From: an uncultured Lachnospiraceae bacterium
Lineage (GTDB): Bacteria; Bacillota; Clostridia; Lachnospirales; Lachnospiraceae
NCBI GenBank assembly: GCA_910578085.1
Contig: CAJTPM010000002.1
Coordinates: 121,934 to 185,933, forward strand
Length of the DNA stretch: 64,000 bases
Direction: 5' to 3'
The translations under genes and the position numbers were made by a program. Shown one piece after another: positions 18,460 through 27,320 of this stretch. Position 1 is the first letter of the stretch. Every line of letters starts with the position of its first letter. The notes under the pieces were generated by a model. That model did not search any database and had not been told where the DNA came from. It was given only the letters and a program-made list of their open reading frames with translations.

Positions 18460-19980
18460 ATGCAGGAAAAAGAGGCGTTTAAGAGACTCGTGAGGCTTAT
18501 GCTCTCGGGCGTATGCCTGGCAGGGCAGGTTTTGATATATATCCGTTTTCTATATATGTATTTTTTTGAACCGATCAAACGGAATCTTCAGTTTTTTGAG
18601 AAGGGAGAGGCATTGTTTATCGCCATATATGCGGTGCTTATTTTCTTCTTTTCAAATATGTACGGAGGAATGCGGATCGGTTATCTGAAGAACGGAGAAG
18701 TGATTTTTTCGCAGATATTTGCGACCTTTCTGGCCAATATTGTGACGTATGGGCAGATATCTATTATGATTACGGCTCTTTTTCAGATAAGGCCATTTTT
18801 TAACATGTTGGTGATGCAGATCGCCTGGGCTGTGGTGTGGATCAACATTGCGAATTTTATATACCAGCATATTTTTGCGCCAAGACAGATGCTGCTGATT
18901 CATGGGGACAGGCCCTACGATGATATTCTGGCGAAGTTTGGAACGAGGAAGGATAAATACAATATCTGTAAATGTATCAGCTACAGGGCGGGTTATGATG
19001 ATATTTTTATGGAAATTCTGGAGCGCTATGATGCGATTGTAATCTGGGATATTCCGGTAGATGTGCGGAATAAAATTCTGAAGTTCTGCTATGGGCATTC
19101 AATTCGTGTCTATATTATGCCTAAGATAACGGATGTTATATTAAAGGGGGCGGAGCAGCTCAGTCTGTTTGATACACCGATTCTGTTTACCAGGGAGTAT
19201 AAGATGACGATCGACCAGCGGTTCTGGAAGCGTCTTATTGATATTACGTGTTCTTTAATTCTTATTGTCATAACGTCACCGCTTATGCTGCTTACGGCGC
19301 TGGTGGTTAAACTTTATGATGGCGGTCCGGTTCTGTATAAACAGGTGCGCTGTACGCTCGGGGGAAAAGAGTTTAAGATCATGAAGTTCCGCAGCATGAG
19401 TGTGGACGCGGAGAAGGACGGAAAGGCAAGATTGGCATCTAAAAATGATTCGCGCATCACACCTGTGGGGAAATGCATCAGGGTATGCAGATTGGACGAG
19501 CTGCCCCAGCTTTTTAATATTTTAAGGGGAGAGATGTCCTTCATCGGTCCGAGACCGGAGCGGCCGGAGATTATTGAGCAGTATATGGAGATTATGCCGG
19601 AGTTTAAGTTCCGCATGCGGGTAAAAGCAGGACTTGCCGGTTACGCACAGGTTTATGGAAAATATAACACGACGCCTTATGACAAATTAAAACTGGATCT
19701 GTACTATATTGAAAATTATTCCATATGGATGGACATTAAGCTGATGTTCCTGACTTTGAAAGTTCTTCTGATGCCGGACAGCACAGAGGGCATAGAAACA
19801 ACGCAGATTACGGCGATGAAACAGTCCAACGCGGAACTTCTCGAGCGGCGGGCAAGGCTGGATAAGGAGGCCAGAGAGCGCGTGGAGAGAGCACATCAGG
19901 AACGGGCGGCCCATGAGGCGGAAGTTCTGGAGAGACAGAAGAAACAGCAGGAAGAAGCGGAAGCTTCAAAAGAGCAGTAG
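18460..19980 (+). CDS. Polyisoprenyl-phosphate sugar-1-phosphate transferase (WbaP/CpsE-like)
   Basis: 506 residues. The N-terminal part has four to five membrane helices and a CoA-binding-like middle region. The C-terminal catalytic module starts with the membrane re-entrant segment after RLIDITCSL (about 255) and shows GGPVLYKQVR, KIMKFRSM, LDELPQLFNIL and GPRPERPE, all typical of bacterial sugar transferases. It starts repeat-unit assembly by putting a sugar-1-phosphate on undecaprenyl phosphate. The last about 50 residues are a highly charged Arg/Glu/Ala/Gln tail that looks like a coiled coil and goes beyond the usual end of the family. The start follows AAAGGAACAG. A second, shorter initiating transferase lies at 39.7 kb, so two separate polymers are probably made. 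Confidence 0.9.
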   Translation: MQEKEAFKRLVRLMLSGVCLAGQVLIYIRFLYMYFFEPIKRNLQFFEKGEALFIAIYAVLIFFFSNMYGGMRIGYLKNGEVIFSQIFATFLANIVTYGQISIMITALFQIRPFFNMLVMQIAWAVVWINIANFIYQHIFAPRQMLLIHGDRPYDDILAKFGTRKDKYNICKCISYRAGYDDIFMEILERYDAIVIWDIPVDVRNKILKFCYGHSIRVYIMPKITDVILKGAEQLSLFDTPILFTREYKMTIDQRFWKRLIDITCSLILIVITSPLMLLTALVVKLYDGGPVLYKQVRCTLGGKEFKIMKFRSMSVDAEKDGKARLASKNDSRITPVGKCIRVCRLDELPQLFNILRGEMSFIGPRPERPEIIEQYMEIMPEFKFRMRVKAGLAGYAQVYGKYNTTPYDKLKLDLYYIENYSIWMDIKLMFLTLKVLLMPDSTEGIETTQITAMKQSNAELLERRARLDKEARERVERAHQERAAHEAEVLERQKKQQEEAEASKEQ

Positions 19981-20074
19981 AAGACGGAAGAGGGAGGAAA
20001 CGTCTGGAAGAGCAGCAGCAAAACGACCAGATGCAAATAAAAACAGAGACAGTGTAAAAAGGCGGATAATTATC

Positions 20075-21202
20075 ATGTGGGAATGCAGATACGGAAAGGA
20101 ACCCCTTAATACCAGGCTGTTTGTATTGCAGCTTATAAAAAAAATCCCGGTGATCCTGGCGGCGGCGGTGCTGGGAGCAGTCTGCATCGGAGGACCTTAT
20201 TTTCTGACAAAGGTGACTTTCGGACCGGCGAAAGAGTATGAGGCGGTAACAGATTTTTATATTGATTACGCGATAAAAGAGGACGGCACGCAGCATACCT
20301 ATATCAATTTTGCAACCTGGGACCAGCTGTTAAAGGATGATGTTTTTACGGATAAAATATTGCTGTATATGGCAGGAGAAAGAATAGCTGCTGATGAGAA
20401 AACGGCGCTGCCTGAGCTGGAGAAAGCGGCAGGGATCACAAAGGAAGAACTGTGCGGTTATCTCCATGCGACGGTGCTTTCCGATACAAGGATCGTTACT
20501 ACAACTGTGACCACCAATGATCCAGGACTGACGATGAAAATCGAAAAGGCACTTATCCCTGCGATGTTTGATTTTGCAGAGGAACAGAGAGAGATCGCAG
20601 AAGTGCGGATCTTACAGGAGCCTGCGGAGGCATCGCTTGTGACGCTGGATGTGCGTACATTCAGAGCCTGCATGGTGGGCGTAGTGTCTTTTGTTTTTGC
20701 GACGGTGCTATATCTGTGTCTGTATTATGCGCTGGATGAGGGAATCCATATCCCGGAGACTTTTGAGCGGCGGTACGGGATACCGATGTTAGGGACGATC
20801 CATTCAAAGGAGTTGAAGGTGCTGGCGGGGAAATTATTGTCGGAAAGATCTGCGCTTTTAACAGCAGATAAAGGGGTAAGCCCGCAGCAGGTTATGGCAG
20901 CACTGGCAGAAATGGGAATAGAGATCAGGGTGGGCCGCAGACTGGAAGAGTTGTTTAAGATGCCGGAAAAAGGGGAATTTTTACTTGTTGTAAAGGCCGG
21001 CGCCCACAACGGGAAGCTGATAGAAAAAACATTGGATTTTTTGGGAAAATGTGGGATAACTATTGAAGCGGCACTGCTGTGGGAGGCGGATGAGGAGCTG
21101 ATCAGGGCCTATGAACTGCCGGAGCATGTATTTTTGGCGTGGCATGGACAGAGAGGCCGGAAGGATCAGGAGATTCAGACGGAGAACGGAAACAGGGTAT
21201 GA
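20075..21202 (+). CDS. Wzz-like chain-length protein fused to degenerate BY-kinase-like domain
   Basis: 375 residues from ATG 20075; starts further upstream would overlap the previous gene. Helices at about 24-44 and 188-210 bracket an extracytoplasmic loop, the Wzz/YveK/CapA layout. After the second helix, GIPMLGTIHSKE (about 225) resembles the usual entry into a bacterial tyrosine-kinase domain. LLTADKG (251-257) then stands where the P-loop should be but has no GxxGKS/T, and LLVVKAGAHNG (293-303) matches the later BY-kinase strand. So the C-terminal domain looks like a kinase that has lost ATP binding. It would set chain length or scaffold the polymerase in the membrane. No intact BY-kinase or phosphatase is seen in the window. 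Confidence 0.7.
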   Translation: MWECRYGKEPLNTRLFVLQLIKKIPVILAAAVLGAVCIGGPYFLTKVTFGPAKEYEAVTDFYIDYAIKEDGTQHTYINFATWDQLLKDDVFTDKILLYMAGERIAADEKTALPELEKAAGITKEELCGYLHATVLSDTRIVTTTVTTNDPGLTMKIEKALIPAMFDFAEEQREIAEVRILQEPAEASLVTLDVRTFRACMVGVVSFVFATVLYLCLYYALDEGIHIPETFERRYGIPMLGTIHSKELKVLAGKLLSERSALLTADKGVSPQQVMAALAEMGIEIRVGRRLEELFKMPEKGEFLLVVKAGAHNGKLIEKTLDFLGKCGITIEAALLWEADEELIRAYELPEHVFLAWHGQRGRKDQEIQTENGNRV

Positions 21203-21972
21203 GGGTAGAAGTTTTAGCCTCTGTGGTGGAGAAGGATCCCCATAAGCTGACGGAAGATATGCATATTGAGACGGATGCGGTCATTGTAAACCAGTGTGGC
21301 CATTACGGTGTGGAGACATTTGAACATAAAGGCAGGAATGTTCGGATTTTTCATATGGCGGAGCGTGGCGTTGGCTTGAGCAGAAATACTGCGTTGATGA
21401 GGGCGGATGGGGATATCTGCCTCTTTTCGGATCAGGATATCGTCTATGAGAAGGGATACGAGCAAAAGATACTGCAGGCCTTTGAGGCGTGCCCAAAGGC
21501 GGATATGATCGTCTTTAATATTGAAGTTGGGGAAGCGAGAAGAACTTACCATAACGGGACGGTGAAGAGAGTACGCTGGTATAACTGCGGTCGGTATGGA
21601 GCTGTGAGTTTTGCAGTAAAGAGAGAAAAGCTGCTTGAATCGGGGGTGACTTTTTCCCTGCTGTTTGGCGGCGGCGCTAAATACAGTGCCGGGGAGGACA
21701 GTCTGTTTTTAAAAGAATTTATGGATAAGGGATATCAGGTGTACACTTCGCCCGTAGTGATCGGCAGAGAGAGAGAAGGAGATTCCACCTGGTTTTCCGG
21801 TTATCATGAGAAATTCTTTTTTGACAGGGGGGTACTGTATCATTTTCTGTATGGGCCGCTTGCGAAACTCTGGGGATTTCGGTTCCTTTTTGTGCATCGG
21901 GAGAAAATGTGTCAGGAGATATCACTGAGAGAGGCCTACCGCATTATGAAGAAGGGTATCGGCAGTCGGTAG
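21199..21972 (+). CDS. Glycosyltransferase family 2-like protein
   Basis: 257 residues from the ATG at 21199, which overlaps the previous stop as ATGA, so translation is probably coupled. The N-terminus MRVEVLASVV is followed by a GT-A-like core with GVGLSRNTALMRADGD and the metal-site-like FSDQDIVYE (near residues 76-84). The opening lacks the classic PxYN motif, and the order suggests a divergent GT2 that acts on an already bound acceptor. It is soluble. It lies between the Wzz-like gene and the EpsG-type polymerase. The acceptor is unknown. Confidence 0.75.
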   Translation: MRVEVLASVVEKDPHKLTEDMHIETDAVIVNQCGHYGVETFEHKGRNVRIFHMAERGVGLSRNTALMRADGDICLFSDQDIVYEKGYEQKILQAFEACPKADMIVFNIEVGEARRTYHNGTVKRVRWYNCGRYGAVSFAVKREKLLESGVTFSLLFGGGAKYSAGEDSLFLKEFMDKGYQVYTSPVVIGREREGDSTWFSGYHEKFFFDRGVLYHFLYGPLAKLWGFRFLFVHREKMCQEISLREAYRIMKKGIGSR

Positions 21973-22061
21973 GAAGATGTGAAGTGTGCATCAGTGTAAT
22001 GGCGATGTCGAATGGCAAAACTGTTACTGAAAAAGAAGTAAGAAAAGGGCGTGGTTATTGA

Positions 22062-23183
22062 ATGGACTACAGCATTTTTATTTATCTGATATTAACAGCA
22101 CTGGTGGTGGCACTGGGGTGGTTTGTGAATCTGCCGGCAGGGCGAATGGAAGTGCAGCGCTATGGCAGGGGAGATAGACAGTACTGCGGTTTGACGCGTC
22201 AGCAGGCGGTAAACCGTATTTTAGTGACTGCGGTATTTTTGCTGCTGTTTACGGTATCTGCGGGCAGGATCGCGGTGGGGAATGACTATTGGGTGTACAG
22301 ACAGGATTTTCTGCTGATCGAGCAGAACAGGCATGTGTCGTTTGAATTTGGCTTTATCTGGGTGGTGCGCTTTTTGCAGTCCATGTTGAACCATGATCAG
22401 TATCTGCCGATTTTTGCAGTGTTTTCCTTTTTTACAGTGTTATTTTTCGTGAGGGGAATGGCGGACTTAAGTGAGCAGTTTTGCTTTACGGTATTTCTGC
22501 TGATGACGGGAGGCTACTATTTTTCCAGCCTGAATTCGGTACGGTATTATCTGGTTTTATCGATTGCATTGTACAGTATAAAGTATGTGCTGCGTGATGA
22601 ATGGGGGAAGTTTATATTCTGTATCCTGGTGGCGGCTGCTTTTCACAAGTCAGTGCTGATCGTTATCCCTTTTTATTTTCTCGCTTCACGTAACTGGAAA
22701 AAATGGCATATGCTTCTTCTGGGTGTGGGGTGTGGGAGTCTGATCATATTTCAGGATCTGTACAGGAAAATTATTTTTTATTTTTACCCTTTCTACGAGG
22801 GGTCCATGTTTGACACCGGAGAGATGTCTTTCAGCAATATCGGGAAATGTGCGGCTGTACTTGTTCTGGCAATGATTTATTATAAGCAGGCAGTGAAGGA
22901 AGATAAGAGGAACAGATTTTATTTTTACTGTAATCTGGGGGCGCTGGCGCTGTATGTGTTTGGGTCTTTTATTCCGGAGGTGTCCAGGATCGGCTACTAT
23001 CTGAATATTACGAATATTTTTCTGATACCGGGTGTTATTGTAAAGATACCGGATAAAAAGCAGAGAGTTTTGTGGACAGTGCTGGTAGCTGCCGCGTATC
23101 TGGCCTATTTTGTACTGTTTCTGCGCAGTGCTTACAGTACGGATATCAGGCTGCTGCCTTACAGGAACTGGATTTTTCAGTGA
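22062..23183 (+). CDS. EpsG-type polysaccharide polymerase
   Basis: 373 residues with about nine to ten hydrophobic helices. The region AVGNDYWVYRQDF near residue 70 is typical of the EpsG family, with its conserved acidic/aromatic stretch after the second helix, and LNSVRYYLVLSIALYSI around 157-173 matches the family's RQ/RY-type segment. EpsG proteins act as Wzy-like polymerases at the outer membrane face of Gram-positive cells. It sits between glycosyltransferases in the operon. The ribosome site before ATG 22062 is weak. A second possible polymerase/ligase is encoded at 32.5 kb. Confidence 0.75.
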   Translation: MDYSIFIYLILTALVVALGWFVNLPAGRMEVQRYGRGDRQYCGLTRQQAVNRILVTAVFLLLFTVSAGRIAVGNDYWVYRQDFLLIEQNRHVSFEFGFIWVVRFLQSMLNHDQYLPIFAVFSFFTVLFFVRGMADLSEQFCFTVFLLMTGGYYFSSLNSVRYYLVLSIALYSIKYVLRDEWGKFIFCILVAAAFHKSVLIVIPFYFLASRNWKKWHMLLLGVGCGSLIIFQDLYRKIIFYFYPFYEGSMFDTGEMSFSNIGKCAAVLVLAMIYYKQAVKEDKRNRFYFYCNLGALALYVFGSFIPEVSRIGYYLNITNIFLIPGVIVKIPDKKQRVLWTVLVAAAYLAYFVLFLRSAYSTDIRLLPYRNWIFQ

Positions 23184-23220
23184 AGACAAGACTGAGACCA
23201 GGGTGAAAATGGGGTGAAAA

Positions 23221-24585
23221 ATGCGTGTATTATGGATCTGTAACATTATGCTGCCAGTGGTGGCAGAACATCTCGGGATGGAGGCAAGCAATAAAGAGGG
23301 CTGGCTTACAGGGCTGTCAGGCATGATTTTGGAGCATCAGAAGGATAATCATGTAGAGCTTGGCGTATGTTTTCCAGCAACAGGGGAACTGGCTGAATTT
23401 GGAGGGGCGCTGCAGGTCTCGACGGCATCCGATCTTAAGGGGAAGGATGTGTCCGGTCGAAAAGAGCAGGAAGGAATGCTTTATGCCTTCGGATTTTATG
23501 AGGATGTGAAGCGGGCGGAAGTCTATGAGGATAAAACAGAGAGGCGCCTGGAAGAAATAATGGAATGTTTCAGGCCGGATCTGATTCACTGCTTTGGGAC
23601 GGAGTATCCTCATACGTTGGCGGCAGTAAAAGCTTTTGGAAGAAAAGATCGGACTTTGATCGGCATTCAGGGGCTTTGCAGTATTTATGCGGGACATTTT
23701 CGGGCGGATCTGCCGGATCAGGTGTGGAAACGCATCACATTTCGTGACCGGATAAAAAAGGATGATCTCAGGAGACAGCATGAAAAATATGTGCAGCGGG
23801 GGGTTTTTGAGATAGAGGCGCTGCAGCGGACAGGGCATGTGACAGGGCGGACAAAATGGGATAGAAAGTATACCGGGGAGTGGAATCCGGCTGCGGTGTA
23901 CCACTTTATGAATGAGACACTGCGCTCCAATTTTTATGAGGGCTGCTGGAAGGAGGAATCCTGTCGGAAATATTCTGTTTTTTTAAGCCAGGGGGATTAT
24001 CCCATCAAAGGACTGCACTATATGCTTAAAGCGATGCCGGAGATTTTAAGGGAATATCCGGAAACGGAAATTTATGTGGCGGGAAACAGTATTATTAAAT
24101 CGGCCACGGAAAAGGGGATAAACGGTTTAAAGGGCAGGCTGAAGTTAGAATCTTACGGAAAATATATTTTGCAGTTGATGAGAGAGACGGGGGCTCTCAA
24201 AAAAGTACATTTTCTGGGGAAGTTAAATGCAGATCAGATGAAAAAACAGTATTTGAGGAGTCATGTGTTTGTCTGCCCCTCTTCCATTGAAAATTCCCCT
24301 AATTCGGTTGGAGAAGCGATGTTGCTGGGGGTGCCTGTGGTGAGCGCGGATGTGGGAGGCGTTGCTGACCTTCTGGAGGATGGAGTGGAAGGACTGCTGT
24401 ATCCGGCGGGGGATGTAAGGAAGCTTGCGGAGGCGGTGAAAGTGATGTTTGCCGGGGGAGAGCAGGTGGGAACCTGGCGGGAGGCGGCAAGGCTTCACGC
24501 GAAAAAGACCCATGATCCGCAGAGGAATTATGAGAGGCTGGTGGAGATTTATACAGAGATCATGATGTGTCATTTAAGAGATTAA
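23221..24585 (+). CDS. Glycosyltransferase family 4
   Basis: 454 residues, GT-B fold. The C-terminal donor-binding domain shows PSSIENSPNSVGEAMLLG, the ExxxxxxxE motif of GT4, followed by VPVVSADVGGVADLLEDG. The acceptor-side N-terminus MRVLWICNIMLP is typical. It is cytosolic and uses a nucleotide sugar. The start ATG follows GGGGTGAAAA. It is followed 35 bases later by a second GT4 gene. Linkage and sugar unknown. Confidence 0.88.
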   Translation: MRVLWICNIMLPVVAEHLGMEASNKEGWLTGLSGMILEHQKDNHVELGVCFPATGELAEFGGALQVSTASDLKGKDVSGRKEQEGMLYAFGFYEDVKRAEVYEDKTERRLEEIMECFRPDLIHCFGTEYPHTLAAVKAFGRKDRTLIGIQGLCSIYAGHFRADLPDQVWKRITFRDRIKKDDLRRQHEKYVQRGVFEIEALQRTGHVTGRTKWDRKYTGEWNPAAVYHFMNETLRSNFYEGCWKEESCRKYSVFLSQGDYPIKGLHYMLKAMPEILREYPETEIYVAGNSIIKSATEKGINGLKGRLKLESYGKYILQLMRETGALKKVHFLGKLNADQMKKQYLRSHVFVCPSSIENSPNSVGEAMLLGVPVVSADVGGVADLLEDGVEGLLYPAGDVRKLAEAVKVMFAGGEQVGTWREAARLHAKKTHDPQRNYERLVEIYTEIMMCHLRD

Positions 24586-24620
24586 GGACGAGAAACTGAT
24601 AGAAAGAAGCGTTATACAAT

Positions 24621-25832
24621 ATGAAGCTGACATTTGTCTCCAATTACATTAACCATCATCAGATCCCGGTCTCCAATGAACTTTACCGGTTATTGGGGGA
24701 AGGGTATCATTTTATTCAGACGGAACCGGTGGAGGAAGAACGTTTGCAGATGGGCTGGCAGGATGAAAGCGCATCCCGGCCTTATCTGAAGCTGTTTTAT
24801 GAGCAGCCGGTAGAATGTAAAAGACTGATTATGGAGAGTGATATGGTAATTTTTGGGGGAACGGATGAGGAGAGTTATATAAAACCCAGGCTGGAAGCAG
24901 GAAAGATTGTTCTGCGCTACAGCGAAAGAATCTATAAATCCGGGCAGTGGAAAGCTGTTTCGCCGCGGGGATTGAAAAAAAAGTATGAAGATCACATCCG
25001 TTATCGAAAGAAATCGGTGTATCTGCTGTGCGCCGGTGGTTATGTAGCATCGGATTTTCACCTTGTGCGGGCTTATCCCGGGAAGATGTTCAAATGGGGT
25101 TATTTTCCGGAGACAAGGCATTTGGACAAAGAGAGTCTTCTGGAAAAGCACAGAGAGGGCGTGGTAAGCCTTTTGTGGGCAGGGCGGTTTATCGACTGGA
25201 AGCATCCGGAGCTGCCGGTGCTTGTGGCGGAGTATCTGAAACAAAGGGGATATGCGTTTCATCTTTCCATGATAGGCGGTGGGGAGATGGAGGAAGAAAT
25301 CAGAGGTTTGATAGCGGAGAGAAAGCTGGATCAGGAGGTGACGCTCTGTGGTTATCTGAAGCCTGCACAGGTGCGGGAGAGAATGGAACAGGCGGAGATA
25401 TATCTTTTTACCAGTGATTATAAAGAAGGATGGGGGGCTGTGCTGAATGAGGCAATGAACAGCGCCTGTGCCGTACTGGCAAGTCACGCGATTGGAGCGG
25501 CGCCTTTTCTGTTACGGCATGGAAGTAATGGAATGGTTTTTGAGAGCGGCAATGTGAAGGATCTGTGTGAGAAAGCGGAGCGGCTTGCCAGGAATGCGGC
25601 GGAAAGAAGAAAACTTGGCGAGGCAGCTTATGATACAATCCTTAAGGAGTGGAATGCGGAGAAAGCGGCAGACAGGCTGGTGGAGATCGCAGAGAAATTG
25701 CTGGCCGGCAGAAACGTGAAGGAGACCGGGAGGCTGGCTTTTAAAAGCGGCCCTCTGTCTGCAGTGGAAGTAATTGCGCCGGGGAAGATGTATCGGCATC
25801 TGATGCATGAAGGAGAGCAGCAGGAAGGGTAA
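24621..25832 (+). CDS. Glycosyltransferase family 4
   Basis: 403 residues, GT-B fold. The N-terminus MKLTFVSNYINHHQIPVSNE matches GT4 enzymes, and the C-terminal donor site is visible as TSDYKEGWGAVLNEAMNSACAV with the paired Glu residues, then GSNGMVFESGN. A WAGRFIDWKHPE motif near residue 190 is the usual start of the C-terminal Rossmann domain. It is cytosolic. The C-terminus overlaps the longest reading frame of the next gene, but not if that gene starts at 25855. Sugar and linkage unknown. Confidence 0.88.
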   Translation: MKLTFVSNYINHHQIPVSNELYRLLGEGYHFIQTEPVEEERLQMGWQDESASRPYLKLFYEQPVECKRLIMESDMVIFGGTDEESYIKPRLEAGKIVLRYSERIYKSGQWKAVSPRGLKKKYEDHIRYRKKSVYLLCAGGYVASDFHLVRAYPGKMFKWGYFPETRHLDKESLLEKHREGVVSLLWAGRFIDWKHPELPVLVAEYLKQRGYAFHLSMIGGGEMEEEIRGLIAERKLDQEVTLCGYLKPAQVRERMEQAEIYLFTSDYKEGWGAVLNEAMNSACAVLASHAIGAAPFLLRHGSNGMVFESGNVKDLCEKAERLARNAAERRKLGEAAYDTILKEWNAEKAADRLVEIAEKLLAGRNVKETGRLAFKSGPLSAVEVIAPGKMYRHLMHEGEQQEG

Positions 25833-25854
25833 AGAGGTAGCGTTAAGAGGATAT

Positions 25855-27285
25855 ATGAAGGCGGGAAAAAAGCATAAAAGAAAAACAGGGATATTGGTGG
25901 GAGTTTGTATAACTGTGCTGATAGTGACGGCACTTTTATATTTTGTTTATGGAAAGGAACGAACATTTTCAGGTGTCAACCCACAAAATGATGATGGCCT
26001 GATGGAATCCGATCTGGCTCGAATTGCGGATGAACATTATAACAGTGTGATGATCTCCATGCGCTCTACGAAAGGAATCAGTGAGGAAGACTTTTCCTAT
26101 TATCGGGCGATGGAGGCGTTTATTGCATCACACACCATACTGAATACAAAGGAACTTTCACAGTATTTGGATGAGATCATAAATTCCGGGAATCAGGTGA
26201 CGACGATCTGTTTAGGACTTGATCCGGAACTTCTCTGGATCGACGCAGGGCAAAAAAAAGACAGATGGAATGAGAAACTTGAAAAGAATCTTTATTTTTA
26301 TGTGGCGCAGAATCCGGACATTTCCTTTGAGATATCTCTTCCCAATCCATATATTGATTATTGGACGGGATTGGAAGAGGATAAGCTGGATACTTTGCTT
26401 ACTGTCTATCAAACGTTGATCAATCAGCTTGCTGTTTATCCGAATGTCAAAGCTTATTTTCCGGGATATGAGCCCTGGATCATAAAGAATCCGGGTAATT
26501 ATGAGGATTCTCTGCTGGATACAGGTGAAATGATTACACGATCGGTTATTTTAAATACCTGGAGTGGAAAATGTTATCAGATCACGCCGGAAAATGAGGT
26601 GGATATCTGGACTTCGTTTCGTAAACTGATTGAGAGCGAAAAAAGTATGCCGGGCGTTTATCCGGATTTGTCAAAGTGGCATATGGTGTTTTTCGGAGAC
26701 AGTGTACTGGCAAATTATTCCGGGAGTTCCTCTATTCCGGGGTGTATGGCAGGCGTATCACATATTTCGTTTGACAATTATGCGGTTGGCGGGAGCAGTG
26801 CGGTGGGTGGATTTTTGGCGGCATCAGATACGTTTCTAAATGCCAGACAGGAGTTACCGGAGAACAGGAAGCTTTGCTTTCTGGTCAATTATGGTCTGAA
26901 TGATTATTTTGAGGGAATGCCCATTGAGGATCCTTCTGATCCGTATAATCCGGAGACTTACAAGGGCAGTCTGCGGAGCGGAATTTCCGGTTTGCAGGAG
27001 AAGTTTCCGGAGGCGGAATATATTATTATGTCACCGACACGCATTGGGGCCTTTCAGAACGGGACAGAGATCACAAATGAGGATGGAAATGATCTTGAGA
27101 CATATATTGAAGCGGCAAAGGAAGTTGCGGAAGAAATGGATCTTTATTTTATTGATAATTACCATAATTCAGTGATCACTGCCGAAAATAAGATGAATTA
27201 TATTGTTGATGATGGAGTACATCCAAATGAGAACGGTCGTTTTGAAATAGCGATTCAAATTGTTAACTTACTTGATGAGATATAA
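25855..27285 (+). CDS. Membrane-anchored SGNH/GDSL-family hydrolase-like protein
   Basis: 476 residues from ATG 25855, chosen for the AAGAGG site before it; an in-frame ATG at 25807 would overlap the previous gene and has no site. A basic start (KKHKRK) and one hydrophobic helix form a signal anchor, so the rest is outside the cell. About 240 residues without a recognised domain precede the SGNH part: FFGDS (Ser near 282), NYAVGGSS (Gly block), LVNYGLND (Asn block) and DDGVHP (Asp/His near 451-454). It could remove or add acyl groups on the exopolysaccharide. The long N-terminal part is unlike a plain esterase. Function beyond the fold is inference. Confidence 0.8.
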   Translation: MKAGKKHKRKTGILVGVCITVLIVTALLYFVYGKERTFSGVNPQNDDGLMESDLARIADEHYNSVMISMRSTKGISEEDFSYYRAMEAFIASHTILNTKELSQYLDEIINSGNQVTTICLGLDPELLWIDAGQKKDRWNEKLEKNLYFYVAQNPDISFEISLPNPYIDYWTGLEEDKLDTLLTVYQTLINQLAVYPNVKAYFPGYEPWIIKNPGNYEDSLLDTGEMITRSVILNTWSGKCYQITPENEVDIWTSFRKLIESEKSMPGVYPDLSKWHMVFFGDSVLANYSGSSSIPGCMAGVSHISFDNYAVGGSSAVGGFLAASDTFLNARQELPENRKLCFLVNYGLNDYFEGMPIEDPSDPYNPETYKGSLRSGISGLQEKFPEAEYIIMSPTRIGAFQNGTEITNEDGNDLETYIEAAKEVAEEMDLYFIDNYHNSVITAENKMNYIVDDGVHPNENGRFEIAIQIVNLLDEI

Positions 27286-27320
27286 GTGCGTTATTTCGTT
27301 GAAACAGGAGAATAAATGGT

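Noticed and set aside
19829..19977. Repetitive charged C-terminal tail of the sugar transferase as a separate or frameshifted gene
   Set aside because: It is in frame with the transferase and ends in a normal stop; coding is continuous, so it is a coiled-coil tail.
22686..23324. Minus-strand open frame of 212 codons
   Set aside because: Antisense to the EpsG-type gene and the next gene's start; no recognisable motif or ribosome site.
24690..25487. Long open frame on the minus strand (265 codons)
   Set aside because: It lies fully antisense to a clear GT4 gene, has no ribosome site, and its translation is rich in His, Pro, Arg and Leu as expected for a shadow frame.
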